From NCBI GenBank assembly GCA_019638775.1, contig JAHBTD010000001.1, forward strand, positions 186,001 through 250,000: a stretch of 64,000 nucleotides of DNA, written 5' to 3'. Every line of letters begins with the position of its first letter. Position 1 is the stretch's first letter. This stretch comes from Fimbriimonadaceae bacterium. GTDB lineage: Bacteria > Armatimonadota > Fimbriimonadia > Fimbriimonadales > Fimbriimonadaceae. The notes beneath the pieces are model-generated. The model saw only the letters and a program-made list of their open reading frames with translations. It was not told where the DNA came from and made no database searches. Both the position numbers and the translations under genes were made by a program. Below, piece after piece: positions 14,899-23,367 of the stretch.

Positions 14899-15176
14899 CC
14901 AGATATGTCTGCTCTCTTCCCTTCTCCTACGTACATTGAAGGAAGATTGACTGAGCTACAGTAAGGGGCCGTCCTTGGTGTTGCTGGTCGTGCTGATTGG
15001 GGTGATTGTTTATAAGATTCGGAAGCCGGATGTCGGGCCGACTTTGGTTGAGGCTGGGGAGTCGGTCGGTCTGTAGATAGCCTAACAGTGACCAGGACGG
15101 CGTCTGCGTCACCCCCACCCTGTTCGCTACGCTCACAGCCTCCCCCCTCAAGGGGGAGGAGTTTCACTCAAAGCGT
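14899..15176. other. Intergenic: possible micro-ORF and hairpin element
   Basis: From CTG at 14951 to TAG at 15076 one frame encodes a 41-residue peptide with a hydrophobic LVLLVVLIGVIVY core and a charged tail; AAGGAAG lies ahead of it. The unusual start makes it uncertain. At about 15108-15163 a CCCACCCTGTTCGCTACGC ... CCTCCCCC-TCAA-GGGGGAGG element recurs in related form at 30040-30100. Confidence 0.3.
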
Positions 15177-15920
15177 GTGCGAGAAGGGTTCATGTCGCTA
15201 CAACTCCTTGAGGCTCTATGTAAAATACAGATGATGGTTGAGACGTCCGCTCATTTGAACCAACTGGTGACAAGCTTTGTGAGTGGTCTACTTAAGGACG
15301 AACATCTTGAAGGCCCGGATGCTCAAACTCGACGCATTCTAATACCATTCATCAGGCGAGTTAATCCGACTCGAAAGGGCGAAAGCTTCCCCAACTTCCC
15401 TACCGATTCCAACACCTGTCCTAACTGTGGGATCGAAGTTCAGGACAAGCGGAGTCCGTATTGCAGCGAGAAGTGCCGGGAGATGGCGGCGTTTGTGCGG
15501 CAGTTTCGGGCGGCGGTGAGTGACGGGTCGATTTTGGAGCCGGAGAAGCAGGCGATGATGGGGCAGAAGCTGTGGGCGGTGGCGGTTGGGGGCTATCCGA
15601 TGCGGCAGGCGCTGGTGCCGCCCAAGGTCGTTGCCAAGGTGATCGAGCGGGATGGCGGTAAGTGCCAGGTGTGCGGTGCGCCTGCGACGGAGATCGACCA
15701 CACGGGCAGCGGATGAAACCGGCCGATCAACCTGCGGGCCGTGTGCTCGCTATGCAATCGGGCGAGGGATTTTGGAAAGCCTGGGTTTGACCAGGTGGAG
15801 CCGGTGAAGAGCATCTTTGATGAGCTTGCGATGCGGGTGGCAGCTCCGGTGGCGGTGCGGTGCTGCGACGATCCGGTGGCGTGGGATTGGAGGGAGTATT
15901 TGAAGGGGAGGAGTTTGTAG
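15177..15920 (+). pseudogene. HNH endonuclease-like protein with in-frame TGA
   Basis: The frame runs 179 codons to TGA at 15714, then continues in the same frame for 67 codons to TAG at 15918. Together the halves make one recognisable protein: a zinc ribbon CPNCGIEVQDKRSPYCSEKC (about 80-99), a YPxRxxL helical region, and an HNH core split by the TGA: ERDGGKCQVCG and TEIDHTGSG before it, NRPINLRAVCSLCNRAR after it. The second Cys pair and the Asn lie behind the stop, so the short product could not form a complete HNH site. Simple nonsense mutation is most likely; sequencing error or recoding remain possible. The first start may also be the ATG 15 nt on. Confidence 0.7.
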
Positions 15921-15925
15921 GGGCG

Positions 15926-16118
15926 GTCGGCGATCAGAGATCAGCAATCAGAAATCAGCTATCGGCTATCGGCTATCGGCTATCGGAGATCAGAGATCAG
16001 AAATCAGCGATCGGCGATCAGAAATCAGCTATCGGCTATCGGCTATCGGCTATCGGAGATCAGAGATCAGAGATCAGAAATCAGCTATCGGCTATCGGCG
16101 GCCGGCGATCGGAGATCG
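15926..16118. repeat. GATCAGAAATCAG / CTATCGG repeat array
   Basis: About 190 bp built from blocks of GATCAGA(G/A) and CTATCGG, with the compound block repeated at least three times. No spacers, no conserved longer unit, so it is not a CRISPR. The CTATCGG unit is also seen at 2790-2817. Frames across it are spurious. Confidence 0.85.
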
Positions 16119-16164
16119 TGGTTGTCCCTTTTCATCTCCTGCTAAATCGAGATGAAAAAGTAGA

Positions 16165-16191
16165 GCGCGGATGAATCCGCGCACTCCTAAA
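16165..16191 (-). repeat. Dispersed hairpin element, copy E
   Basis: GCGCGGA-TGAA-TCCGCGC followed by CACTCCTAAA, 6 nt past the stop of the gene at 16198-16347. Compared with the GCGCGAA/TTCGCGC copies, both stem bases at the same pair have changed together (A-T to G-C), which argues that the hairpin itself is conserved. Confidence 0.7.
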
Positions 16192-16197
16192 GGGGGA

Positions 16198-16347
16198 TTA
16201 GACGCCTTGCTTGCGGATGCGCTGGCTGGTCTTCTTGGACGCGGGCTTGCCGACATTGGTCGGTTCGGAAGCGCCTGACGTGTCCACAGGCTTCTCTTTC
16301 AGCTTCTCGACTGCCGCTTTAATCTCTTTTTTCGATGGTCGTTTCAT
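16198..16347 (-). CDS. Small basic protein, unrecognised
   Basis: 49 aa, below the size most gene callers report. From ATG at 16347: MKRPSKKEIKAAVEKLKEK, then a polar Ser/Thr/Pro linker and the basic end KKTSQRIRKQG. 14 Lys/Arg against 5 acidic residues suggest binding to nucleic acid or ribosome. The frame has normal codon use and is followed 6 nt after its stop by the dispersed hairpin element, as other genes here are. No clear Shine-Dalgarno sequence. Confidence 0.5.
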   Translation of the reverse strand: MKRPSKKEIKAAVEKLKEKPVDTSGASEPTNVGKPASKKTSQRIRKQGV

Positions 16348-16410
16348 GACTTAAGATACTCGATTTGGGTTTTGTGGAGCGCCGCCTATCCTTCATTCAA
16401 AGCTACGCAG

Positions 16411-16445
16411 CCTCCCATTGCCGACCTCTGTCCAGCAATGGGAGG
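16411..16445 (-). terminator. Hairpin after the gene at 16458
   Basis: Perfect 11-bp inverted repeat CCTCCCATTGC / GCAATGGGAGG with a 13-nt loop, 13 nt past the stop of the gene at 16458-17474. No T-run follows, so it could be a weak terminator or an RNA-stabilising 3' hairpin. Confidence 0.5.
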
Positions 16446-16457
16446 CGACGTTTGATT

Positions 16458-17474
16458 CTACTGCAGCTTGACCGTTACCGCGCGGCCTGTGCTGTTCTGG
16501 GTGAGCTTGAACTTTGCCAGCTTAAGGCCCTTGGCACCTGCGAAGAGGTACTGCGCGCGGACCGACGAATCCATGTCCACATCAGAGCTGAAATAGGACG
16601 CTCCCGACATGGACGCCAGATCCTTTGCCCAGTGAATCTCTTCGCCGTTCTCGTCGGTGAGCTTGGGTGTGAAGTACTGCCAGCCGACCGAAAGCGGCTT
16701 CGAGAGCGGGTTGGAGAACTTTACGACAACGCGGTAGACGCCCTTTGAATCGCTGGCCACGTAGCCTCCGATGGTGGCGGCTGACTCGCTGATATCCTGA
16801 ATCTCCATGTCGAACCCGCCAAAGTCGAACGGCTTGCCCAGCTCAACGGTCGCGTCGTTGCCGATCGTCACGCCGTCGGTGGCGAAGACAGAGGTCGATT
16901 TCACCAGAGATTCGCGCAGGTCGTACCGAAGGACGGGTCCCTGTCCGCGAGCCACGATGATCTTGGTGATGGGGCCCTGGGCAAAGATCGGGATGACCGC
17001 GGTGAGCTTGACTTTCTGAGCGGGCTTGAGCATTTGGCTGATGGCGGTGCGCTTGACCGGTTCGTAGACAGCGCCACGGAACTCGACGTTCTTGTCGTCG
17101 GGCGAGACGACGGTGAATTTGAACGACTGGGAATCTGCCATCTGCTCGGTCTTGAGGGGGTTGTGGACGGTGTAGGTCAGGACCAGCAGCCGCTCATCTT
17201 TGCCGGCGATGATGTTGGTATCGACGGTTTTGTAGCGGGTGGCGACGGCTGCCGAATCCAGCGTGAAGTGCATCTCGGTTCCCTTCGGGCCAAGCTGGTA
17301 GATGGTGCCGACCTTGCCGTTGTCGCCGGGCATCTGAACGGTGCCCTTGGTGGGGGCGGTTGCGGGCGGCTTGGTCTGCTGGGCGGAGCTTTGGGCGATA
17401 GAGCTGACGACGAGGCAGCCTGCAACGACGGAAAACGCAATCCCAAGATTGAGAAAGACAGAGCGTTTTAGCAT
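16458..17474 (-). CDS. Exported protein, duplicated DUF4352-like beta domains
   Basis: 338 aa. Signal peptide to SSAQQ near 33, then a Pro/Thr-rich linker (QTKPPATAPTKG). Two similar segments follow, about 70-180 and 205-330, each with a beta-rich pattern like that of telokin-like DUF4352 proteins (LVLTYTVHNPLK and VVKFSNPLSKPLSV hydrophobic strands). It is likely a periplasmic or surface protein. No catalytic motif. Single gene. Confidence 0.75.
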   Translation of the reverse strand: MLKRSVFLNLGIAFSVVAGCLVVSSIAQSSAQQTKPPATAPTKGTVQMPGDNGKVGTIYQLGPKGTEMHFTLDSAAVATRYKTVDTNIIAGKDERLLVLTYTVHNPLKTEQMADSQSFKFTVVSPDDKNVEFRGAVYEPVKRTAISQMLKPAQKVKLTAVIPIFAQGPITKIIVARGQGPVLRYDLRESLVKSTSVFATDGVTIGNDATVELGKPFDFGGFDMEIQDISESAATIGGYVASDSKGVYRVVVKFSNPLSKPLSVGWQYFTPKLTDENGEEIHWAKDLASMSGASYFSSDVDMDSSVRAQYLFAGAKGLKLAKFKLTQNSTGRAVTVKLQ

Positions 17475-17573
17475 TTCGTAATTATACGGCTCTGAGTGGC
17501 AAATCCGTAACTAATCAACTACTGCCTTTAGAATCTTGATGGTGCATCAGCGGGCTAATCCCGTTGGAATCGG

Positions 17574-19292
17574 CTACGGGTCAACCAGGAGAACACATTG
17601 ATCGATACTCGCCGTCCAAGCTCTGCCCATTGCAAAGTCGTTTGCTTTATACACAATCCTTGCCTTCACGGTGTTGCCAGATATGTAGTTTGCCGGGGTC
17701 GGCACGGTTGCCGTTACGTTCGACAGTGACAACGCAGCGACCCGACTGTCGACCGTGTCCCAGTTCCCGGTGATTACATTTTTCAGCTGGATATGCTGCT
17801 GGATGTTGGCGATGGTGGTGGATGCCCAAAGGCAAACCTTCATCGACGATGGAGCGCTCGAAGGAACCGTGGTTGTTGTCTCCACTCTGATCTGCGGTTC
17901 TGAGCGGATGGGCACGTATAGGGGTTTGACTTGGACGGCGTTGCCATCGGCAAGGAAGAGACTTTCAAGCGTCCCGCTCACAGGTATGCCGGTAACCCAG
18001 GCGTAGGAGAGCGGGCGCTCGATGGGGTTGTAGATGACGTTTATATAGGCTTCGTGTTGGAGCGTATGAGCGTCGGGATACACGGGAAACATCGCCTTGT
18101 CGCTGGCGGCCATTCCTTGATAGTCGCCTGAGAACCAACCGCCGAGGCCGTCGTTGGCGCTATTCCACGAAGTTGGCGTGAGTCGAAATGCTTGCGACCA
18201 TGTATCTCCGGCGTTGTCGCTGTAGTAGTAGACCTGGTCCCACAGTCCATTGATCAGTCCGTCCGCTTGCCCGGGATTGAACGAGGTGTCCATTGTCATC
18301 AGGTGCAGGCGTCCGTCTTTGGTGAACTCCAGCCAGGGGAAGATCATATCGGAGATTTGGTTGAGTGGACGGAACGGCAGTCGGACAGCGTTGGACCAAG
18401 TTTGACCCTGGTCTGCCGACTTGATCAGATAAAGGTCGAGGTTTTTTCGACCATCAACGATGTTGGTTTGATCGAAGTAAACAAGAACGATCTCACCGTT
18501 TACCGGGTTGACGGCCATGGCGTGGTTGTGAACGTTTCGGAATATTCCGGGGACACCGTAATTCACGACTCCCCAGGTTGCAAGGCGGGTTGCGGCTTGA
18601 ACCGGTGCATCCCAAGTTTGGCCCCCGTCGAAGCTGCGGCGGAATTGGATGCCGAAACCAAGATATTCCCAATAGGTGAGATACAACTCACCCTGGGGAC
18701 CGACTCGCGGCAGGAAGCCAACTCCCGCACCCATACTGAGCGGATTTGTCCATGTCGCGCCCAGGTCATCCGACCAGATCATGCCTTCGTTGTAGCCGAT
18801 GTAAAGCCTTGTCGAATTCGGTTGTCCGGGGAGGGGGCCGGCGGTCATCCAGCCCTTGTCGGCGCCGGTGGTGATACGGCACATTACAGCGGGGGTGAAG
18901 GCGTTTTGCCCCGGGATTTTCTTGGCGACATACATCCCTTTGCCGCCTGCAATTGCGCCCACGAACAGCGTGTTCGTTCGGGGGTCGTATGCGGTCATGG
19001 GGTCGGCTTCGGTCGTACTTTGAAATGCTGCGGGGGGTCGAACGATAATATGCTCCCAGGTTTGCCCACCGTTCGAAGTCACCGAAAAGCCGCTCTTGTA
19101 GGAGCCATCGGTACGCGCGTCGACGAATCCAGCGACGATTTCTTGTCCGTTGGCGCTTGCCGCTGCGCTGGTCTCGGTAGCGGACTTTGAAACATCGTCT
19201 AAGGACACCCGGATTTGATTGTTAACGATCGGGTTTTGTGCGGCGGCAAACGCCATGATCGCGAGAATAGAGATAATCAGCGCACGTTTCAT
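17574..19292 (-). CDS. Exported BNR/Asp-box (sialidase-fold) protein
   Basis: 572 aa. Signal peptide (MKRALIISILAIMAFAAAQ). At least four Asp-box repeats of the SxDxGxTW type: SNGGQTWEH near 72, SDDLGATWTN near 176, SFDGGQTWDA near 218 and SADQGQTWSN / SDNAGDTWSQ further on. This gives a sialidase-like six-bladed propeller; the Arg triad and nucleophile Tyr of true sialidases were not identified, so it may bind rather than cut glycans. The C-terminal 120 residues form a separate beta domain. Its start overlaps the TPR lipoprotein stop by 4 nt, so the two are translated together. Confidence 0.85.
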   Translation of the reverse strand: MKRALIISILAIMAFAAAQNPIVNNQIRVSLDDVSKSATETSAAASANGQEIVAGFVDARTDGSYKSGFSVTSNGGQTWEHIIVRPPAAFQSTTEADPMTAYDPRTNTLFVGAIAGGKGMYVAKKIPGQNAFTPAVMCRITTGADKGWMTAGPLPGQPNSTRLYIGYNEGMIWSDDLGATWTNPLSMGAGVGFLPRVGPQGELYLTYWEYLGFGIQFRRSFDGGQTWDAPVQAATRLATWGVVNYGVPGIFRNVHNHAMAVNPVNGEIVLVYFDQTNIVDGRKNLDLYLIKSADQGQTWSNAVRLPFRPLNQISDMIFPWLEFTKDGRLHLMTMDTSFNPGQADGLINGLWDQVYYYSDNAGDTWSQAFRLTPTSWNSANDGLGGWFSGDYQGMAASDKAMFPVYPDAHTLQHEAYINVIYNPIERPLSYAWVTGIPVSGTLESLFLADGNAVQVKPLYVPIRSEPQIRVETTTTVPSSAPSSMKVCLWASTTIANIQQHIQLKNVITGNWDTVDSRVAALSLSNVTATVPTPANYISGNTVKARIVYKANDFAMGRAWTASIDQCVLLVDP

Positions 19293-19990
19293 GGCTTTGT
19301 CGACACCTCTTGTAGGAGGTCGCGGAATTGGGGCGGGACGCTTTGCTTGCGCTTGTCGGCCTCCTCCAAGTACATCCGAGCGGACTTAAAGTCTTGGTCG
19401 AAATAGCTGGCGATGGCCAACCGTGCATAGGCATCGGGGTAATTGGGATCGCGGGCTACCAGTTCTTTCCAAGCCTGGATCGCGCCTTTGTAGTCGCCAG
19501 TCATTTGGGTGACTACACCGAGCTCATACCGGGCTTTAAGAAAGCCAGGATCGAGGGAAATTGCTGTGTTGAGGGCGGCGCTTGCGAGGTCTGTGCCGCC
19601 TTCGAGGACTATCGCCCGCGAAAGCCCCTCGTATGCGGGGGCATGGCTGGGGTCGGCAAGGATTGCATCGCGGAAAAGGCCGGCTGCCTTGAACCAGACG
19701 TTATCGACGTTCAGGCACTTCTCAGCGGCTTGCGTTAGTTTGATGCTCTTACTTCGATCGGCGCGCTGAGGTGAGATTACTTTGACGGCGCCGGAGGCGA
19801 AGCTAAGACCTTCGATTGCAGCGCTCAATCGCTCCTCGTCCTGCCTCTCCTTTGGGTTTTGGGTAGGAGGCATCTGGACTCCAGAAGGCTGTTTACTGGC
19901 GAGCGGTGGCGTTTGGCTGCAACCGATAACGGCGAGCAACATGACACAGCAACTTAAGTAGGTGTAACCCCTAACCGCGTATTCCCGCAT
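19289..19990 (-). CDS. TPR-repeat lipoprotein
   Basis: 233 aa. Lipobox LAVIGC with the lipid-accepting Cys at about residue 24. After a Pro/Gln linker come four to five TPR units between about 75 and 215 (AAGLFRDAILADPSHAPAYE, YELGVVTQMTGDYKGAIQAW, YARLAIASYFDQDFKSARMY). GGAG 6 nt ahead of the ATG. It overlaps the BNR protein gene by 4 nt. It may be a scaffold that holds the BNR protein or another partner at the cell surface. Confidence 0.85.
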   Translation of the reverse strand: MREYAVRGYTYLSCCVMLLAVIGCSQTPPLASKQPSGVQMPPTQNPKERQDEERLSAAIEGLSFASGAVKVISPQRADRSKSIKLTQAAEKCLNVDNVWFKAAGLFRDAILADPSHAPAYEGLSRAIVLEGGTDLASAALNTAISLDPGFLKARYELGVVTQMTGDYKGAIQAWKELVARDPNYPDAYARLAIASYFDQDFKSARMYLEEADKRKQSVPPQFRDLLQEVSTKP

Positions 19991-20107
19991 TCAACATCTC
20001 CAAATTGCAACCCGAGAACGCCAGTATAACAAGCCAGGATTGGCTTGTGGCCCGTTTGTGAATTTCCTAAGAAAAATGCCAGCCGTACCGACAATTCTCT
20101 TGTGGAG

Positions 20108-21442
20108 ATGAGGCCGTCGAAGGCGAGTATTTTGGGTGCGCTTAGCCAAGCGTTGGACCTCGTTGAGGGTCAACCGGAAGGGCATGCCCTGCGCACGGCC
20201 CAAATTGCGCTGAAAATCGGCGAGACGATGGGGTTATCCAATAGGCAGCGCGAAGACCTCTACTTTGCAGCGGTGTTGAAAGATTCGGGATGCTCCAACA
20301 ACTCCGTCCGCATCCAGCAAATTTTTGGTGGAGACGAGCATCTTTCCAAGCGTGCGGTCAAATTTATCGACTGGACTTCACCCGCACAGTCGCTCAAGTT
20401 TGCCTGGCAACACACGGAGGCTGGGCGATCTCTCGCGGCCAAGCTGCGCCGAATGGCGAGCAACATCGGCTCGCCGAACCAGGTCATGAACGCGATGACC
20501 GAGGCACGATGCACGCGCGGCGCAGCCATCGCGAATATGCTGAGTTTGAACCCGGCAGTTGCCGATGCGATTCTCTATCTGGATGAACATTGGGACGGCA
20601 AGGGAGCGCCCTACCAGCTTGCTGGCGATAAGATTCCGATCCTGAGCCGCATCCTTTGCTTTGCCCAAACCTTTGAGGTCTTTCTGGCTTGCTATGGATT
20701 GGAGGAGTCGCTTGATATGGCGGCAGCGCGTTCTGGAAGGTGGTTCGATCCAGAGGTCGTGCAGGCTTGTGTGGACTTTGCCGACGATAACTCTTTCTTA
20801 GAAAGCATCGGCGATCCATCATTTGTCGAGCGTGAATTGCCGGAGCTAGCCGGAAATGCGATCGAGTCGGACATCGACGCGATTTGTGAAGCGTTTGCGA
20901 TGATCGTTGACGCGAAGTCGAACTTCACTTCTGAGCACTCCACACGAGTGATGCAGTATTCGGTACTCATTGCCGAGCACCTCGGATTCGACAAAGCGAG
21001 GCTATCGGACCTGCGGCGAGCGGCGCTGCTCCACGACATTGGCAAGCTTGGCGTGCCCAGCGGCATCTTGGAGAAGCCGGGACGGCTGGATCCTGAAGAG
21101 TTTGAGCGCGTCACGCTGCATCCCAAATTTGGCCACGAGATTTTGGGGCGGATTCCCAGCTTTGAATACATGGCGGAGATTGCCTCAGCTCATCACGAGA
21201 GGCTTGATGGCAAGGGGTACTGGCGCGGTTTGGGGGCTGATGACCTCTCGCTCGACGTTCGTATCGTCACCGCCTGCGATGTTTTCGATGCGCTTTCGGC
21301 GACTCGGCCCTACAGGGCGGCGATGCCATTGGAGAAGGTTTGGAGCATTCTCGACAGCGATATCGGCACTGCATTCGATGGCGATTGCGTTGCCGCACTT
21401 AAAGAGTGCATTTACGATGTAAAGCTCGTTGATGCAGCGTAG
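20108..21442 (+). CDS. Double HD-GYP protein, first domain degenerate
   Basis: 444 aa from ATG at 20108 (GGAG is close ahead; a GTG-like extension to 20045 is possible). Residues about 15-200 follow an HD-GYP pattern but the metal site reads KDSG in place of HDIG, with EHWDGKG where HHERxDGxG is expected. Residues about 245-420 carry HDIGKLGVPSGIL, HPxxGxEIL and HHERLDGKGYW, complete except that the GYP proline is Trp. HD-GYP proteins hydrolyse cyclic di-GMP. The first half is probably regulatory. No receiver or sensor domain is attached. Confidence 0.88.
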   Translation: MRPSKASILGALSQALDLVEGQPEGHALRTAQIALKIGETMGLSNRQREDLYFAAVLKDSGCSNNSVRIQQIFGGDEHLSKRAVKFIDWTSPAQSLKFAWQHTEAGRSLAAKLRRMASNIGSPNQVMNAMTEARCTRGAAIANMLSLNPAVADAILYLDEHWDGKGAPYQLAGDKIPILSRILCFAQTFEVFLACYGLEESLDMAAARSGRWFDPEVVQACVDFADDNSFLESIGDPSFVERELPELAGNAIESDIDAICEAFAMIVDAKSNFTSEHSTRVMQYSVLIAEHLGFDKARLSDLRRAALLHDIGKLGVPSGILEKPGRLDPEEFERVTLHPKFGHEILGRIPSFEYMAEIASAHHERLDGKGYWRGLGADDLSLDVRIVTACDVFDALSATRPYRAAMPLEKVWSILDSDIGTAFDGDCVAALKECIYDVKLVDAA

Positions 21443-21453
21443 GGCGCAACGAC

Positions 21454-22203
21454 TTACTTCTTTTCCACGCCCCATAACTTCGCGATCAGAGCGTACGTGT
21501 CGGGGTCGTAATCTTTCAGGTCAGTGGCGTTGTATGGGTAGAAGTCGTTGCGCGTGAAGAACGCTTCTGTACTCTCAGCAAAGTACTCTTGCGGGTTGGT
21601 GAGGGCGTAATGCTTATCCATCGACTTTCTCCCCTCAGAATCTTGCTTTTCAACTCTCTGGTATTTGTCGCTTGCCTTCGCCTTTTCGTAAGCCTCGCGA
21701 ACCTCTTTATTGCCAAAGCCCTCGGGCAAAACGCGGTCGTGATACGCATGGGCGAGTTCGTGGAGGGCGAAGTTGGGCATTCGCCGAACTTCGGCATCAA
21801 AGATGCGGATGTTTGTGAACTCGACTCCTTGGACCATATCAGGATTTCGCCCGTGCTCCTTGAGCCACGCTGCGCCAGGATGGTAGGCCGCGCCCGCTTG
21901 GGAGTCGGGATATACAGGTGAGAACCAAAGCTGCACCTTGAGCAGTTCCTTAACGGCGGGCTTTGGGACGACTTTGACGATCTCGTCGAGTTGGATTTTG
22001 AGCAAGTCGATGGCGCGTTCGGTGAGCTTGGCATCGGTGGTGAGCAGCTCTGTTTGGATGTTGACGGTCCAGCCGGACACAATGCGCTTTTGGTAGGTGG
22101 GCTTATTTGTCTGAGTGAGCCATGCGGCAAGGTCGGGCGCAGGCGATTCTTGCGTGCAGGACGTCAGCGTGACCGCAGCGAGGAGGATATAACTCAAACC
22201 CAT
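21454..22203 (-). CDS. Lipoprotein zinc metallopeptidase (gluzincin type)
   Basis: 249 aa. Lipobox TLTSC with Cys16. The centre holds HELAHAYHD (about 146-154), an HExxH-type zinc motif, and a downstream PQEYFAESTEAFF at about 211-223, whose Glu fits the third zinc ligand as in gluzincins of the anthrax lethal factor/planctomycete metallopeptidase group. It probably works at the outer surface of the cytoplasmic or outer membrane. It converges with the HD-GYP gene, with 11 nt between the stops. Confidence 0.8.
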   Translation of the reverse strand: MGLSYILLAAVTLTSCTQESPAPDLAAWLTQTNKPTYQKRIVSGWTVNIQTELLTTDAKLTERAIDLLKIQLDEIVKVVPKPAVKELLKVQLWFSPVYPDSQAGAAYHPGAAWLKEHGRNPDMVQGVEFTNIRIFDAEVRRMPNFALHELAHAYHDRVLPEGFGNKEVREAYEKAKASDKYQRVEKQDSEGRKSMDKHYALTNPQEYFAESTEAFFTRNDFYPYNATDLKDYDPDTYALIAKLWGVEKK

Positions 22204-22462
22204 TTCCAGAGTATGCCTTACGTTAGATTGAGAAGGGTGCTAGGCTTAACTGTAAGCCAAGGCTGTGTTCGGTTGCCAACGAGTGCGTTTGAGAAGGTCT
22301 GGAGCAACGGCCTAATGTCCCTTTCTTGCGCATCGGTCATGGGCAGTTGGTCGGAATCTGGAGAGTGCAGCAGCCCGTTTTGCGTTGGGACTCGGGAGGG
22401 GTCAAGATCAGCTATGCCAGACTCTTCAGAGGTTTGCTATGAGCATCGAAACAGGAGCAGTT

Positions 22463-23275
22463 ATGAATCCAAATAAAGCGTTATGGGAGAAAGGCGACTT
22501 CACTCAGATTGCCGCCTTCATGCGTCAATCGGGTCACGCCGTCGTTGAGTCTATCGGCATTACCCCGCCGCTGCGAGCGTTGGACCTCGGATGCGGCGAT
22601 GGGACAACCGCCCTTCCCCTTGCTCAATTGGGAGCGGAAGTGGTGGGCATCGACATCGCTCGCAATCTTGTGGAAGCCGGCAATCGACGAGCCTCTGAAA
22701 TGGGGCTTACCAACGTGAGCTTTCGGGAGGGCGATGCCTGCGACCTTCAAGGGGTTGAGGATAATTCGTTCGATCTGAGCCTTAGCGTGTTTGGCGCGAT
22801 GTTCGCCCCCAAGCCGTTTGAAGTTGCACAGGAGATGGTTCGAGTGACCAAGCCGGGCGGGCGAGTGGTTATGGGCAACTGGATTCCGGGCGATGAGACG
22901 TTTGTGTCGCAGCTGCTCAAAATCAGCTCGGCTTTTACGCCTCCTCCGCCGGAGGGCTTCATCAGCCCGATGCTCTGGGGTGTGGATTCTCACATCATTG
23001 AGCGATTTGGGAAAGCAGGAGTGCCCGAGGCGAATATCTCTACGGCGAAAGACACTTTCTACTTCATCTCGCCGGACACGGGGCCAGATCAGTTTATCGA
23101 TATCTTCCGACGGTTCTACGGTCCGACGATGAACGCTTTTGACGCGGCGGAGAAGGATGGCAGAACGGAAGAGCTGCATGCGCAACTCTTGGAGTTGGCG
23201 CGAGCGCAGAACACCGACAAGAACGGGGGGACGCACATCCCAGCGACGTTCTTGCGCGTAACTGTGAACGTTTGA
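22463..23275 (+). CDS. Class I SAM-dependent methyltransferase
   Basis: 270 aa from ATG at 22463, chosen for AGGAG at 22453-22457 (ATG at 22439 is an alternative). Rossmann motifs: motif I LDLGCGDGTTALPLA (about 39-53), VVGIDIARN for the acidic SAM-ribose contact, FREGDACDL, and FDLSLSVFGAMFAPKP post-I/II region. UbiE-like small-molecule type. The region 22204-22438 upstream holds no gene I can support. Confidence 0.9.
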   Translation: MNPNKALWEKGDFTQIAAFMRQSGHAVVESIGITPPLRALDLGCGDGTTALPLAQLGAEVVGIDIARNLVEAGNRRASEMGLTNVSFREGDACDLQGVEDNSFDLSLSVFGAMFAPKPFEVAQEMVRVTKPGGRVVMGNWIPGDETFVSQLLKISSAFTPPPPEGFISPMLWGVDSHIIERFGKAGVPEANISTAKDTFYFISPDTGPDQFIDIFRRFYGPTMNAFDAAEKDGRTEELHAQLLELARAQNTDKNGGTHIPATFLRVTVNV

Positions 23276-23323
23276 TTGCGGTCGGAGAATGTTAGGAGCC
23301 CTAACGTTTTTGGATCGCTAAGG

Positions 23324-23366
23324 GAGGCCATGCTACCCCGTTGTTAGGGCGGGGTAGCATGGCCTC
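23324..23366. repeat. 17-bp inverted repeat over the start of the Tat gene
   Basis: Perfect arms GAGGCCATGCTACCCCG (23324-23340) and CGGGGTAGCATGGCCTC (23350-23366) with a 9-nt loop. The second arm ends 1 nt before the ATG at 23368 and contains the in-frame ATG at 23359. In mRNA it would form a very stable stem that hides the ribosome binding region. Confidence 0.85.
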
Positions 23367-23367
23367 A

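Noticed and set aside
15714..15716. TGA as selenocysteine codon
   Set aside because: HNH proteins have no Cys/Sec at this place and no SECIS-like stem was seen behind it; nonsense mutation or error is simpler.
15860..16174. 104-codon frame with IGDQRSEIRNQ-like repeats; also considered as CRISPR
   Set aside because: Low-complexity tract without unique spacers or constant direct repeat, no cas genes.
18192..19190. 332-codon plus-strand frame
   Set aside because: Antisense to the BNR protein; Asp-box repeats decide for the minus strand.
22204..22438. Possible gene between metallopeptidase and methyltransferase
   Set aside because: The open frame is a continuation of an antisense frame; no start signal or family.
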